Both the position numbers and the translations under genes were made by a program. The notes below the pieces were generated by a model. It ran no database searches. It saw only the letters and a program-made list of their open reading frames with translations, and was not told the DNA's origin. Below, piece by piece: positions 36,567 through 46,926 of a DNA stretch of 64,000 bases. Each line of letters begins with the position of its first letter. The stretch's first letter is position 1. Source of the DNA: Bacteroides sp. OM05-12 (GTDB lineage: Bacteria > Bacteroidota > Bacteroidia > Bacteroidales > Bacteroidaceae); assembly GCF_003438995.1 (NCBI RefSeq), contig NZ_QSUN01000015.1, forward strand, positions 29,278-93,277. The letters run 5' to 3'.

Positions 36567-38228
36567 TTAATTGATCTGACGCTTCATCGCATTGCGCAAG
36601 GCAATGTCATAAGCCTCATAATAATATTGTATAAAATGTTTCCACAAAGCCTGTTCTGCAACGGCAGCGGCACGTTTGCGGATAGTCTCTATCTCTTTCG
36701 CAGTCTTACCGGAGTAAGCTGAAACCGTATCTTTTATCTCGTCCGCCACTTCCGAATAATTGTAGTCCGAACGGTGTATCACTTCTACCCCGTCATCCAG
36801 ACCATTCTGATTCTTCAACGACTTCACCCATAACCCGAATCCCGCAAGATCGGTAGTTATCGTAGGTACGCGGAAAGCGACACTTTCCAGCGGAGTATAT
36901 CCCCAAGGCTCATAATAAGAAGCGTAAACGCTCAAATCCTGTCCCAGTATCACATCGTAATACTCCTTATTGAAGATACCGTCTTTTCCATCAAGATAGC
37001 AAGGTACAAAAATCACCTTTACCTTATCTTGCGGACGATTGGCCATATCCAGATATTTCATGGTGTCGAGCACCTGATCATGGCTCATGTTGTGCAACCA
37101 ATGTGTGATATAAGGAACTTCCAACGGGGTATCAAACTGATTCTTGCTCTTTAAACGCTCCTGCAAGTCGGCACGGGGCTCTCCCACCCAACCCGGGACG
37201 TTGATAAAGGCAAGTACGTTCTTTTTCAGGTTTTTGTCACGGCTCAAACGGTTCAAGGATTCCAAAAAGACATCAATCCCTTTATTCTTGAACTCATAAC
37301 GCCCGCTCGTACCTATTATTAGCGTATCATCTCCCCAATCCGTTCCCAACAGTTTGTTGGCTACATTAAGCATTGCCGAACGTGCCCGCTTACACTTGTT
37401 CGTAAAAGTAGCTCCTTTCGGCACGAAATTATCTTCGAAACCGTTCATCAGGATTACATCCGCCGGCTTGTCCAACAACTCCTTACACTCATTATTCGTA
37501 ATCTCGCTTACGGTGGTAAAGCAATCCACATAATGCGCCGTTTGCTTTTCAATGGAATGTTTGGACTCCATATTCAGCTCACGTGCCATCTGGTCGCCAT
37601 CATAAGCGAAAAGATAATCATACAAAGGCTTATTGTTTCCGGCAATGGAACGCCCGATGGACGTGGCATGTGTCGTGAAAATCGTGGCAATCTCCGGTAC
37701 ATACGTCTGTAAAAACAGTGCGCCAAGTCCCGTCATCCACTCATGAGCCTGATAAACGACCTTATCCGTTTCCGTCAGATTATAACGGTAGAAGCTTTCC
37801 ACTACCTTTGCGGCAGCCAAAGAAAACATACTGGCTTCATCATAATCACCGTATGCGTGCAATGAATCCACCTGATAGCGGTTCCACGCTTCCGTATAAA
37901 TCTCGTTCTTATATTCAAAAAAAGGTTTGAAATCAACTAGAATAACAATCGGTTCTCCGGGAATGTTCCAACGCCCTACACGGACATTCAGTTTATCCGC
38001 TGCTTTCGCGTGTTCTTTCCATGCCCGGCACAAATTATCGGACTCTATGAAGAGCGGGTTTTCCTTATCCCGCCAAAAATCCGGACCAATAAATATCACT
38101 TTGTCGTGGAACTTATCTTGCAAGGTCTTGGCCCTCGTAGATAATACCGTATATATACCTCCCACCTTATTACATACTTCCCAACTCGCTTCAAAAATGT
38201 AATCGGGGATCATCAAATCTTTTACCAT
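36567..38228 (-). CDS. Glycogen synthase, GT3 (animal/fungal) type
   Basis: 553 aa GT-B transferase. The start EASWEVCNKVGGIYTVLSTR and the sequences FTTHATSIGRSIAG, TVSEITNNECKELL and YASYYEPWGYTPLESVAF are of the GT3 family, as in yeast and human glycogen synthase, rather than bacterial GlgA (GT5). GT3 enzymes normally use UDP-glucose, which fits the absence of glgC from the cluster. It should build alpha-1,4 chains that glgB branches and glgP degrades. The eukaryotic C-terminal phosphorylation tail is absent. Promoter element at 38257-38264 drives the synthase-phosphorylase pair. Confidence 0.92.
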   Translation of the reverse strand: MVKDLMIPDYIFEASWEVCNKVGGIYTVLSTRAKTLQDKFHDKVIFIGPDFWRDKENPLFIESDNLCRAWKEHAKAADKLNVRVGRWNIPGEPIVILVDFKPFFEYKNEIYTEAWNRYQVDSLHAYGDYDEASMFSLAAAKVVESFYRYNLTETDKVVYQAHEWMTGLGALFLQTYVPEIATIFTTHATSIGRSIAGNNKPLYDYLFAYDGDQMARELNMESKHSIEKQTAHYVDCFTTVSEITNNECKELLDKPADVILMNGFEDNFVPKGATFTNKCKRARSAMLNVANKLLGTDWGDDTLIIGTSGRYEFKNKGIDVFLESLNRLSRDKNLKKNVLAFINVPGWVGEPRADLQERLKSKNQFDTPLEVPYITHWLHNMSHDQVLDTMKYLDMANRPQDKVKVIFVPCYLDGKDGIFNKEYYDVILGQDLSVYASYYEPWGYTPLESVAFRVPTITTDLAGFGLWVKSLKNQNGLDDGVEVIHRSDYNYSEVADEIKDTVSAYSGKTAKEIETIRKRAAAVAEQALWKHFIQYYYEAYDIALRNAMKRQIN

Positions 38229-38256
38229 CTATATATTACTATACTATTTGAGAGTG

Positions 38257-38264
38257 CAAAAGTA
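38257..38264 (-). promoter_or_regulatory. -7 promoter element of the glycogen synthase-phosphorylase pair
   Basis: TACTTTTG on the minus strand, 28 bases before the synthase ATG. Confidence 0.55.
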
Positions 38265-38353
38265 CACATTTTTAATGAAATAACTAAGCAAGCAACAGAA
38301 ATTCTGCATAATAAATGAAAGTTAATGTTTTCATGTTACAATAAGAAGTCTGC

Positions 38354-38380
38354 CGAAAGTCCGAATAGCAAGGACTTTCG
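38354..38380 (-). terminator. Hairpin after sbcC
   Basis: Perfect 9-bp arms CGAAAGTCC (38354-38362) and GGACTTTCG (38372-38380), directly past the sbcC stop. No long T tract follows, so strength is uncertain. Confidence 0.55.
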
Positions 38381-38381
38381 C

Positions 38382-41300
38382 CTAGCCGACAATATTGATG
38401 CGACTTTTACCGCCGGAAATCCTGACCACTTGAATCTGTGTCGTAATCCGTTCGATCATTTCCGCCACGTGGGAGATTACACCAATCTTCCGTCCTTGTG
38501 TCTGTAGGCGCTCCAAAGCGTCCATTGCAATGCGCAACGTGTCCATATCCAGAGAGCCGAATCCTTCGTCGATAAACAGCGATTCCACATTCATCCTGTT
38601 GGAAGACAAGGAGGACAATCCCAACGCCAATGCCAGTGAGATAAGGAAAGATTCTCCGCCCGACAGGGAATGCACGCTCCGCACCTCGCCCATCATATCC
38701 ATATCCGCTATCTGCAAAGCAAGCGTGTCGGGTATCCGTTGCAGTTCATAGCGTTTGGACAGCACTTTCAGGTGCTTATTGGCGTACACCAACAGCACAT
38801 CCAACGTATATCCCTGCGCTATTTCCTTAAACTTGTTCCCGGTTTGCGAGCCAAACAGCTCATTCAGTTTAGCCCAGTGCTCATAAACCGAGGTTTTCTC
38901 TTCGAGCTCTTTCTCGAAATCTTTGATGCGTTGCTTACCTTTCCGGTGATTATCCAGCATCATCTCTATCTGCGTATGGCGGGCCAATTGCTGTTCCTTA
39001 TCCGTCTGACAGGCAGTCAGGCGTGCTTCCAACTCTTCTTTCCGTTCACCTTCTTCCGGCTTCCGCTCCGACTGCCGATGTTCCATTAGTTTCTGCCGCC
39101 GCTCCGCCAATACCGCCCGGAGGGATGTTTGGCGTTCTTTCACCTCATCCAATATCTTCTTCTCACCGGCAATCCATGCAGCATCTTTGAACAACAGCCG
39201 TATCAGCTCGTCTTTCGTCCCGATAAGTTCCTGCCGTCCCAACCAAACATCTAGTTCTTGCGTCTTTTCCTGCTCAACAAGGGTAAGCCGCGACTTCTCT
39301 TTCTCTATCTGGCTTATCCTGCCTTTATACGATTCCAGATCCACCGATAGTTTATGATGCGCCTCTCTTGCCTCGGCGAGTTCTTTCTCTATTTCCTTCT
39401 GCTTTTGATGGCAAGTATTTACAACATCCGCCGTCGGTTTTCCGTCCAACAGTGACGCACGCTCTTTCGTAAGCCCGGCAAGTTCCGCCTGCAAAGCCTC
39501 CATCTTCTTTTTCACGCTTCCTTCCGATTCTTCAAGCCCTTTGCGTTCCACCTTCAGACTCTCCTGACGGGTCTGCATCCGTGATAGCCGTTCCTTTATA
39601 TCCGTCTGCTTCTCCATTTGTTTTTTCCATTGGTCGCCGAAGTTCAATATCTGTTGTTTCAGTTTGCCTTGTTCCAACGATGCCTCCCAACCGGGTAATA
39701 TCGAAACATACGTGCTTATACTATCCAGTGTTTCCGATATATGCCGCTCATAGTTCTCTACCACGGCAGACAGACGGGTGATGTCTGTCTTTCGTTTCTC
39801 TATACCGATTTCCTGACGGCCGATTGCTCCCGCCACCTCTTCTTTTGCTTGGTTCAGTTCCTTTTCTTGCAGAGACTGCACTTTATCCGCATATTGCAAC
39901 GGATGATGTACACTCCCGCATACCGGACACGGCATGCCCTCCTTCAGTTCCTTGCGAAGTTCCACAATTTCCGCAGGCAGCAATTTATTCAACCGTTCGG
40001 CTTCTGCTTTCAACTCTTTCAGACGCTTTTCTTCCGTCTCCAAAGCCGCTTTGTTACGTTCCGACAGCTGCTTGTTGGACTCCTTTTGCTTTACCGATGT
40101 TTCCCAATCCGACAAGAGATTGACGATGAGCGATACATTGGGAATCAGTACGGCATACTTATCGCGTTCTGCGAACCACACCGTTATTCCCTCTTCCTCT
40201 TTCTTATAATTATCAAGCTGCAACGCACCGTCTTTAATGGCTTGCTCCACCTGAACCCTGCGCCCGCCGAATGAATCATATTCTTTTTTCTCGCCGTCAA
40301 ACTGCTTTCTCCGCTCCGCCAGTTGCACGTCCAGCTCTTTTGCCTTATTGATTTGCGGTTCCAGTCGTCCATAATAAGTCTGAAAATCCGCCTGCTCCTT
40401 CACCGCCGCTTCTTCCCGTGCACGGGCTGCCGACAACTGTCCGACGCTTTCCGACAAGACTTTCTTCAACTCCGACAGACTGCTTTCCGTATCGCCCAAC
40501 TGCTTCTGCGTATTACGCAATTCGGTAAAAGTGTCCCGAACCTCCTGTGTATATTCTATGCGTTTCAGCTCCTCGTAGCGGGGCTTCAACTGTTCCATCT
40601 CTTCCTGCACCGCCTGCAAGTCTTTCTCCGCCTGCACCTTGCTCTGTTCCAGCGTATCATTATCCGCTATCCATTTGAGCCGGACGGAAAGCTGCTCCTC
40701 TTCCTTTTTCAATGCGGACAGATTCAGGGCAATCCGTTGCATCTCTCCGTTCAGTTCCGCCTGCTGTTCATCGGAAAGCAGCTCTATATCCTTTATCCGT
40801 TCTTGCAGGCGGGCATATTCGGCTTGCGCCTGCTTTGTCTTTTCATAGATGGAAGCGGATATACGGGAATATACCTCCGTACCCGTGAGCTTCTCCAGAA
40901 TCTCGGCTTTCTCGGTCTGCCGTGCTTTCAGGAAAGTGGCGAAATCACCTTGCGCCAACAATACCGAACGGTTGAATTGTTCGAATGACAATCCTATCAA
41001 CTCGGATATCCTACCCAGCAACTCGGTCTTTGTGCCCTGTTCCTCTGTGCCCCTCGACAGATTATGCAGCATCATTTCCACTTTTTGAAGCGAACCTTCC
41101 ACCTTACCTCTGGAGCGTCTCACTATCCATTTGGAACGAAACGTCTCTCCCGTCAACGCGATAAAATCCACCTCGGCATATCCGTCCGCCGTGCCTCTGC
41201 GCAACACCGAACGGCTATCATTTTGCGATATGCTCCTATCCTGTACATCCGGCACATTCACATTGCTTTCTTTCGCTTTGTTCATACGCGGCGTACAGTC

Positions 41301-41465
41301 AAACAGTGCCAGGCAAAGAGCATCCAGCAAAGTGGATTTGCCCGACCCCGTATGTCCCGTAATGGCAAAGATACCGGATGACTTCAACGGTTCCCGTGTG
41401 AAATCTATTTCAAACTCTCCTTCCAAAGAAGCAAGATTCTTTCCTCTGATAGCTACTATTTTCAT
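38382..41465 (-). CDS. sbcC: DNA repair exonuclease, SMC-like ATPase subunit
   Basis: 1027 aa, the Rad50-like partner of SbcD. Walker A is GHTGSGKST (K43), long coiled coils (about 190-450 and 550-850) flank the zinc hook CPVCG with C513 and C516, and the C-terminal half has LSGGESFLISLALALG and Walker B FIDEGFGSLD. SbcCD cuts hairpins and protein-blocked DNA ends, relevant to the many palindromic repeats in this window. Its ATG overlaps the sbcD stop by 4 bases. Confidence 0.96.
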   Translation of the reverse strand: MKIVAIRGKNLASLEGEFEIDFTREPLKSSGIFAITGHTGSGKSTLLDALCLALFDCTPRMNKAKESNVNVPDVQDRSISQNDSRSVLRRGTADGYAEVDFIALTGETFRSKWIVRRSRGKVEGSLQKVEMMLHNLSRGTEEQGTKTELLGRISELIGLSFEQFNRSVLLAQGDFATFLKARQTEKAEILEKLTGTEVYSRISASIYEKTKQAQAEYARLQERIKDIELLSDEQQAELNGEMQRIALNLSALKKEEEQLSVRLKWIADNDTLEQSKVQAEKDLQAVQEEMEQLKPRYEELKRIEYTQEVRDTFTELRNTQKQLGDTESSLSELKKVLSESVGQLSAARAREEAAVKEQADFQTYYGRLEPQINKAKELDVQLAERRKQFDGEKKEYDSFGGRRVQVEQAIKDGALQLDNYKKEEEGITVWFAERDKYAVLIPNVSLIVNLLSDWETSVKQKESNKQLSERNKAALETEEKRLKELKAEAERLNKLLPAEIVELRKELKEGMPCPVCGSVHHPLQYADKVQSLQEKELNQAKEEVAGAIGRQEIGIEKRKTDITRLSAVVENYERHISETLDSISTYVSILPGWEASLEQGKLKQQILNFGDQWKKQMEKQTDIKERLSRMQTRQESLKVERKGLEESEGSVKKKMEALQAELAGLTKERASLLDGKPTADVVNTCHQKQKEIEKELAEAREAHHKLSVDLESYKGRISQIEKEKSRLTLVEQEKTQELDVWLGRQELIGTKDELIRLLFKDAAWIAGEKKILDEVKERQTSLRAVLAERRQKLMEHRQSERKPEEGERKEELEARLTACQTDKEQQLARHTQIEMMLDNHRKGKQRIKDFEKELEEKTSVYEHWAKLNELFGSQTGNKFKEIAQGYTLDVLLVYANKHLKVLSKRYELQRIPDTLALQIADMDMMGEVRSVHSLSGGESFLISLALALGLSSLSSNRMNVESLFIDEGFGSLDMDTLRIAMDALERLQTQGRKIGVISHVAEMIERITTQIQVVRISGGKSRINIVG

Positions 41466-42664
41466 TCCCTTACCTCCTCTATCACCGTTTTCAACAACTT
41501 CTTCATGGATTCGGGCATATCCTCTCCCCCATATTTCCGTTTATACACATCCATCGCAATGTCCATCGGATGAATCGTTTGCAGCTCTTCATACGTCAGT
41601 GTCTTCAACCCACCGTCCATTCGCAAAGGCAACACGGCAGCTATACGGGCAAGGCGCACCGCTTTGCCTTTCAAGGCTTCCTCTATCTTATATTTATAGG
41701 TAGGTTCGGGTTCGCTCATCCATACTTTTATCTCCAGATAAGGCGACTCGCCGTTTGCCTCTCCATCCGGTAGCAAGGCTATTTCTTCCAATACCTCTTC
41801 CAAAGGCTTTGCCTGTGACGGAATGCTCATCAGCTGCACCGGAGGTTCAAACTCCCGTCTTTCAATCTGCACATCGCCATCTTTACAATCCACGACGACC
41901 ACCCCGTGACGGTAATTCTTCTCCGCAAAAGACATGGGAATGGGCGACCCCGCATAGCGCACATTCTCTCTGCCGGACACCCGTTGCGCCCGATGCAAAT
42001 GCCCCAAAGCAGTATAAACAATATTCCGGTCGAAGGCATCAGGCGAAACAGATTCCAGTCCGCCGATAACGGTACGTTCCGAACGGTCATTCTCTGATAT
42101 TTCCGAGCCGGTAGCTTGCAGATGCCCCATTGCAAAGACCGGTTTGCCCAGCCCTTTCACAGCATCATATAAAGCATGATACATAGCCTGTACTCCCTGC
42201 GCATACGTTTCCGAAGCCGGATAATCCCCCTGCCGCAAATAGGGCACAGCCAGACAATAGGCTTCTGTTTCATTGTTTATCCGAACGGGAATAATCAGGT
42301 GTTGCCAATCGATATTCCCCTCGCTATCTCTCCTCACCACACCGCGCACGCTTACATTCATGCCCTCCAGCAACGGATTGGGAGCTTCCAGCCGTGCCGC
42401 CGAATCATGGTTTCCGGCAATGATGATAATCTGTAAGGAAGGGTTCTCCTGCGTCACCTCACGCAGAAAAGTATAATATAACCGTTGGGATTCCGCCGAA
42501 GGGTTCGGGCTGTCGAATATGTCTCCCGCTATCAGCAAGACGTCAATATCCAGCTCCCTAAGTTGCTCTCTCAACCAGTTCAGGAAACGGATATGCTCGT
42601 CCCTGCGGTCATATTCAAAAAAGGTCTGCCCTAAATGCCAGTCGGCTGTATGAAGGAGTTTCAT
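41462..42664 (-). CDS. sbcD: DNA repair exonuclease, Mre11-like nuclease subunit
   Basis: 400 aa from the ATG at 42664, where the nuclease domain begins (MKLLHTADWHLG). Metal motifs: D8 and H10 in TADWHLG, LLIAGDIFDSPN, IIAGNHDSAARLE, MGHLQ and ALGHLHRAQ; all are intact. The promoter element at 42692-42699 rules out the longer frame. Overlaps sbcC by 4 bases. The last gene of the accessory block ends 130 bases upstream. Confidence 0.96.
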   Translation of the reverse strand: MKLLHTADWHLGQTFFEYDRRDEHIRFLNWLREQLRELDIDVLLIAGDIFDSPNPSAESQRLYYTFLREVTQENPSLQIIIIAGNHDSAARLEAPNPLLEGMNVSVRGVVRRDSEGNIDWQHLIIPVRINNETEAYCLAVPYLRQGDYPASETYAQGVQAMYHALYDAVKGLGKPVFAMGHLQATGSEISENDRSERTVIGGLESVSPDAFDRNIVYTALGHLHRAQRVSGRENVRYAGSPIPMSFAEKNYRHGVVVVDCKDGDVQIERREFEPPVQLMSIPSQAKPLEEVLEEIALLPDGEANGESPYLEIKVWMSEPEPTYKYKIEEALKGKAVRLARIAAVLPLRMDGGLKTLTYEELQTIHPMDIAMDVYKRKYGGEDMPESMKKLLKTVIEEVRE

Positions 42665-42691
42665 GTATGCTTTCGGATTGATTATGGTGAG

Positions 42692-42699
42692 CAAAGATA
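42692..42699 (-). promoter_or_regulatory. -7 promoter element of sbcDC
   Basis: TATCTTTG on the minus strand, 27 bases before the sbcD ATG. Confidence 0.6.
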
Positions 42700-42794
42700 C
42701 ATAATAAAAATAAGACTGTAACAAAACAGAAAAAGGAGATCATAAGCAAACTATTTAAATAATTATTTAACTTTTATCATTGTGCTTTACTTCT

Positions 42795-45062
42795 TTAAAT
42801 GCTAAGGTCCTTTTGATAATCTCTAATTAAATCCTCCAACTTCTGTTGAAATTGTTCTATATTGGCTTGGAAAGCATTAATTTCAAAACAATAGTAACGT
42901 TGTTGGTCGTGTAATACCTCATTAGAAAACTCTTGCCTATGGTGATAGTCTTCCCATGCAGGTTTCATCAGATAAACATCTGCTTCTTTTTCATTTGGCG
43001 TAGAATACCATTGAAAATAATATCTTTGGAAATCATAGCCATCATAGGCAAAATTAATATCCATTCCAAAGAGTAATTTAATCCCGCGACAATTCTCTAG
43101 ATCAGGATTTTGGAACGAAATATTTATCTTATCTGAGAAAAGGAAATCGGTTCTGGGATTCAAAATGTAATATTTCCAAAAAGCCCGTGCTCCGGATGGA
43201 TGTAACATCGCGCTACCATGACAATACTTACTATCAAAAAACATACTACAGCCAGACACAGCATTGGTAAAAATATCGTGTCTGACTAAAAATTCTTTGG
43301 CATATTTCTTCTTTACGTCTTGGTCATTAGAAATAAAATTTGAATAGTCATAACTTAGAACATCGTTAAAAAGCAATAAGTGATGGTTTTGCCAATAGAA
43401 TTCCTTCTTCAAAAGTCTTTCACGCCATGAGCTCGAATTATTGTCGTATATCGTATACCAATTATCTTTAAACAGTACAATATATCGACGAAGGAGAAAC
43501 GATTCTTTTAAATAATCCTCTGTCACCCCATTATTATTGAAATAGACTTGCGTGTGCTGCCATTTTGTATTGAAATCGCTCCAGTCCTCCTTACCTTCAG
43601 CATCTGTAAACAAAAAGCGTATAGCACCTTTAAAGAATGCATATCTCTCTGCATCTATAATTTCCGGATGATTGTTGAGATTCCTGGCCTTCTGCTGCTC
43701 TTCATACATCTGTTCCTTATTATTGGGCCATTCATAAGTATCTCTACTTAAATAATTTAAGATATCATGGGAGTGTTCACCGAGTGTATTAATCAATTTA
43801 AGGGTTGGAACAAAACCAATATAATTCTCACATAAATTCCAAACGACACGCTTCCATTCTTCAAAAGTTTTTTTATCATATCCATCTGCTTCAAAATAAC
43901 AACAAAAAGCAAAGAAAACCAGGTGTTGTTTCTCTGTAATCTCAGTAACGTTGTGATCTTCGTCATAGGTAGGAACAAATTGAAACATTTCCCAGGAACA
44001 TGAAGTATCAATAATACCTGCACTACAGAGACGGTCAAGAATAATCTCTAATTTTCCAATCGTTGATTTCGTAAAAATAGTGTCATATATGTCAAAAGAA
44101 TGATATTCTTCCAATATTTGCTGAACCTTTTCTTTTGCTTCGTCTTCATTGTAACGCAAATAACACTCATTAGATGTAAAACGCCGGATAAAGGTGAAGT
44201 ATATATCATCTATCGCAACATCCTCTTGATTCATTGATTTGTAAGGCCAAAAGATATCTGTCCATTCCACATCCATTTTTCCTGCAAATCGTATGGCATA
44301 CTTTTCGTCACACACCAACTTCACATGCTCTGTCAGTTCTGCCTTGAAATTTTCAAAATCAGATAGCTGCCTACCGCGAGCATTCATTTTGACATATAAT
44401 TCATCACTATCATTCGTACTTACCTTGAGTTTATAGAAAGACAATTGGTTGGTAGTGGTCAGTGTCTGCCACATCTCATTGAAATCACAATCGGTAAATA
44501 CTTCATCCAAACCATCGGGTATGTACTGTCCTTCTTTATCGGATGTACGTGTTCCGCATATCATGTTTATCATAGCCATTATTGTAGGATCTTGCTTATA
44601 ATGATGATAGAACCACGTTTGCTGCATAATCCAATTTTTTAAAGGTATGATAGCATCATTCTTATTATTATTTATCTCTATCGGCTGAGGCATTAAAGAA
44701 CATAATGCTTCACAAAACTGTGTAGATGATATACGGGTTTCGTAGGCAAAGTTTATAAGTTTCTCTCTGACTTCTTCCAATATCTCCGATTTGTATGCCA
44801 CATACCAATGGAGCAACCATAATGTTGTTAACCGTTGCTGTCCATCTAACGGAACGAAACGTGTTTCTTCATCTGCTCCGTATACAAAGTCCATTGTCAG
44901 TGGTTTATTTACATCCAACAATGCCGACTTGATAGTTTCGAGAAAATTACAACGTAGATATTCTTTCCCTATACGGCCCTGCGCATAGTCGCGTTGAATG
45001 GTGGGGATTACTATTTTTTTACCGCTTGTGATTAATGACCAAAATGTTATCGGTTGTTCCAT
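42795..45062 (-). CDS. DUF262 (GmrSD N-terminal/ParB-like) protein without visible HNH
   Basis: 755 aa. The DUF262 module is plain: PTIQRDYAQGR at 20-30, VPLDGQQRLTTLWLLHW at 70-86 and NARGRQLSDFENFKAEL further on. DUF262 domains resemble ParB and bind or hydrolyse nucleotides in GmrS-type restriction proteins. The remaining 500 residues are aromatic and charged, without the H-N-H pattern of DUF1524, so this is a nuclease-less or divergent member. It ends the accessory block, 12 bases after the other DUF262 gene, so the two are probably cotranscribed. Strikingly AT-rich. Confidence 0.85.
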   Translation of the reverse strand: MEQPITFWSLITSGKKIVIPTIQRDYAQGRIGKEYLRCNFLETIKSALLDVNKPLTMDFVYGADEETRFVPLDGQQRLTTLWLLHWYVAYKSEILEEVREKLINFAYETRISSTQFCEALCSLMPQPIEINNNKNDAIIPLKNWIMQQTWFYHHYKQDPTIMAMINMICGTRTSDKEGQYIPDGLDEVFTDCDFNEMWQTLTTTNQLSFYKLKVSTNDSDELYVKMNARGRQLSDFENFKAELTEHVKLVCDEKYAIRFAGKMDVEWTDIFWPYKSMNQEDVAIDDIYFTFIRRFTSNECYLRYNEDEAKEKVQQILEEYHSFDIYDTIFTKSTIGKLEIILDRLCSAGIIDTSCSWEMFQFVPTYDEDHNVTEITEKQHLVFFAFCCYFEADGYDKKTFEEWKRVVWNLCENYIGFVPTLKLINTLGEHSHDILNYLSRDTYEWPNNKEQMYEEQQKARNLNNHPEIIDAERYAFFKGAIRFLFTDAEGKEDWSDFNTKWQHTQVYFNNNGVTEDYLKESFLLRRYIVLFKDNWYTIYDNNSSSWRERLLKKEFYWQNHHLLLFNDVLSYDYSNFISNDQDVKKKYAKEFLVRHDIFTNAVSGCSMFFDSKYCHGSAMLHPSGARAFWKYYILNPRTDFLFSDKINISFQNPDLENCRGIKLLFGMDINFAYDGYDFQRYYFQWYSTPNEKEADVYLMKPAWEDYHHRQEFSNEVLHDQQRYYCFEINAFQANIEQFQQKLEDLIRDYQKDLSI

Positions 45063-45074
45063 TTCAATTCGTAT

Positions 45075-46847
45075 TTAACAAGTTATACCAAAATCTTTCA
45101 GGCAGTCGTATATTGCCTTTTTATACGCCTTAGCGTCTTCTTTTGTCCATTCTCGCGGAGAAGTCGACCGGGTAGTATATGCCTTAAGGAAAGCATTGAT
45201 TGTACAAACAGGAACGTATGCTATCGTTGTGTCTTCTACTTTCTCTGTTAAGTCATCATTGAGAATAAATTTCTTCCCTGATTCTTTACCTATAATAACA
45301 CGGCGTTTTACAGGAAATATCGAATTACCATAACTGCGATTAGTGCTTTGATCCAAAAGACAAAAATTCCATATTTGATTTTTATCTTCGTCATCTTCCA
45401 GGCGTTCTGTCTTATCTATTTCTTTTGCCTGAGCAGCATTCAAATCCTTCCGTAGCGTTTCAAAGTTATTCGAATCATTTCCCTCAATAAATAATTTAAT
45501 CCTACTTTTGAAATCTTCACCTATTTGAGAATCAAGCAAAAAAGTCTTCAACCACTCTTTTTGTGACTTGATGTTATCCAAAGGATTATCAGTATTAGAG
45601 GATATATGCTCTACATCCCATTTTTCTTTCTTAAGTAAATGGAACGGAAATTTATGTACAATCTGAGTATTCGATATTTTCTCCATGTTGCGATTGCGCA
45701 CCAGTATTGTTTCAATATTAAACAAAACGAGAACAGGTTTGCACCCTACTTTTTGTGGACAGCCCTTCAGTTCATAAGTCTCGTTTAGATCAGAACATTT
45801 AGTCACAACGTCTTTGATACGCTTTTTTATCTCATCTTTAAAACTGTCGATTGTCTTTGCAGGTTCCATCCAGAACTGCAAAAGTTCATGTATCACATCC
45901 TTACCCTTATTCTCATAAAAAACGAGATATCCGATATAATGATATAATTCTATTTCGTTAAACCAATGGCAAAAAATATTATAAATCATCTCGACCTTTC
46001 TCCATATCAAAGTGAATGCATCTTGCTTTCTATCTTTGAAATACTCATGGAAATAGCGGAAGGTAGAATATTGATCATTACCAATTACATCTTCATTAGG
46101 AGTAAAATCTAAAAGTTGCATATCTTTGATTATCTCAAAGATAAAATCAACACGGGTAGGTCTGTTATCATCTTCCGGACGTAGGAAATACCAAAATGCA
46201 TCATCTTGGAATGTACTTTCGATAGAATTCCATTCAACAGCTACATTTTTCTGCATCAAAGTACTCTCCATATCAAAATTACCTTTTCGCAAAAGCAGGG
46301 CTTTTATGAGTTCGGCATTTGTCAATGATATTTTGTCTTTATTCAAACGAATAAATGTACGCACTTCATCATCCGGTGTCTCGAACCAAATGAACTTTAT
46401 ATGCTTACCGGGAAGTTTATCATAAAGCATTTTTAGAAATTTATCCTTAACATCAGAATGATTTTCAAACCACTTTTCAATAGACTGATACGTTTGATTT
46501 ACATGGTATTGATCAATATTTGAATCATCGTCGGTCAGGATTAATTGCTGTTTTGGCCGCGACTCATATTTTATTTGATAATGTTTCCCTTGGGGCTGCA
46601 AATAGTTTAGCAAAATGGCAATAGTCGTAAGACGTTGCTGCCCATCGACCACATTCCAGTATACACCATTCTCTTTTACGACTAATGGTTGCAATGAATA
46701 AGATTGTCTGTCATTTCCAAGAAACTCCAGTAAATCACTCAATAAGTCAATCACATTAACTTTCTGCCAACGATATCCCCTCTGGTATTTAGGAACCATA
46801 AAGGGTTTATGGTCAAATAAATCAGCAATAGTTTTTTCATCATTCAT
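45075..46847 (-). CDS. DUF262 + DUF1524 (HNH) protein, GmrSD-like
   Basis: 590 aa. DUF262 at the N-terminus: MVPKYQRGYRWQ (17-28), VVDGQQRLTTIAILLNYL (66-83), and the RLNKDKISLTNAELIKALLL segment. The C-terminal DUF1524 module has WDVEHISSNTDNPLDN with H414 and NFCLLDQSTNRSYGNSIFPV, the His and Asn pattern of HNH endonucleases. GmrSD cuts modified DNA of phages in other bacteria, so this is a likely type IV-like restriction nuclease. It sits 80 bases after the WYL gene and 12 bases before the second DUF262 gene. Confidence 0.87.
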   Translation of the reverse strand: MNDEKTIADLFDHKPFMVPKYQRGYRWQKVNVIDLLSDLLEFLGNDRQSYSLQPLVVKENGVYWNVVDGQQRLTTIAILLNYLQPQGKHYQIKYESRPKQQLILTDDDSNIDQYHVNQTYQSIEKWFENHSDVKDKFLKMLYDKLPGKHIKFIWFETPDDEVRTFIRLNKDKISLTNAELIKALLLRKGNFDMESTLMQKNVAVEWNSIESTFQDDAFWYFLRPEDDNRPTRVDFIFEIIKDMQLLDFTPNEDVIGNDQYSTFRYFHEYFKDRKQDAFTLIWRKVEMIYNIFCHWFNEIELYHYIGYLVFYENKGKDVIHELLQFWMEPAKTIDSFKDEIKKRIKDVVTKCSDLNETYELKGCPQKVGCKPVLVLFNIETILVRNRNMEKISNTQIVHKFPFHLLKKEKWDVEHISSNTDNPLDNIKSQKEWLKTFLLDSQIGEDFKSRIKLFIEGNDSNNFETLRKDLNAAQAKEIDKTERLEDDEDKNQIWNFCLLDQSTNRSYGNSIFPVKRRVIIGKESGKKFILNDDLTEKVEDTTIAYVPVCTINAFLKAYTTRSTSPREWTKEDAKAYKKAIYDCLKDFGITC

Positions 46848-46926
46848 AATATTCTTATAATTTTCCGTAATAATAATTCATCCATCCCTGCCATACATCT
46901 TCCGTTGCACTATTATCCATAATAAT

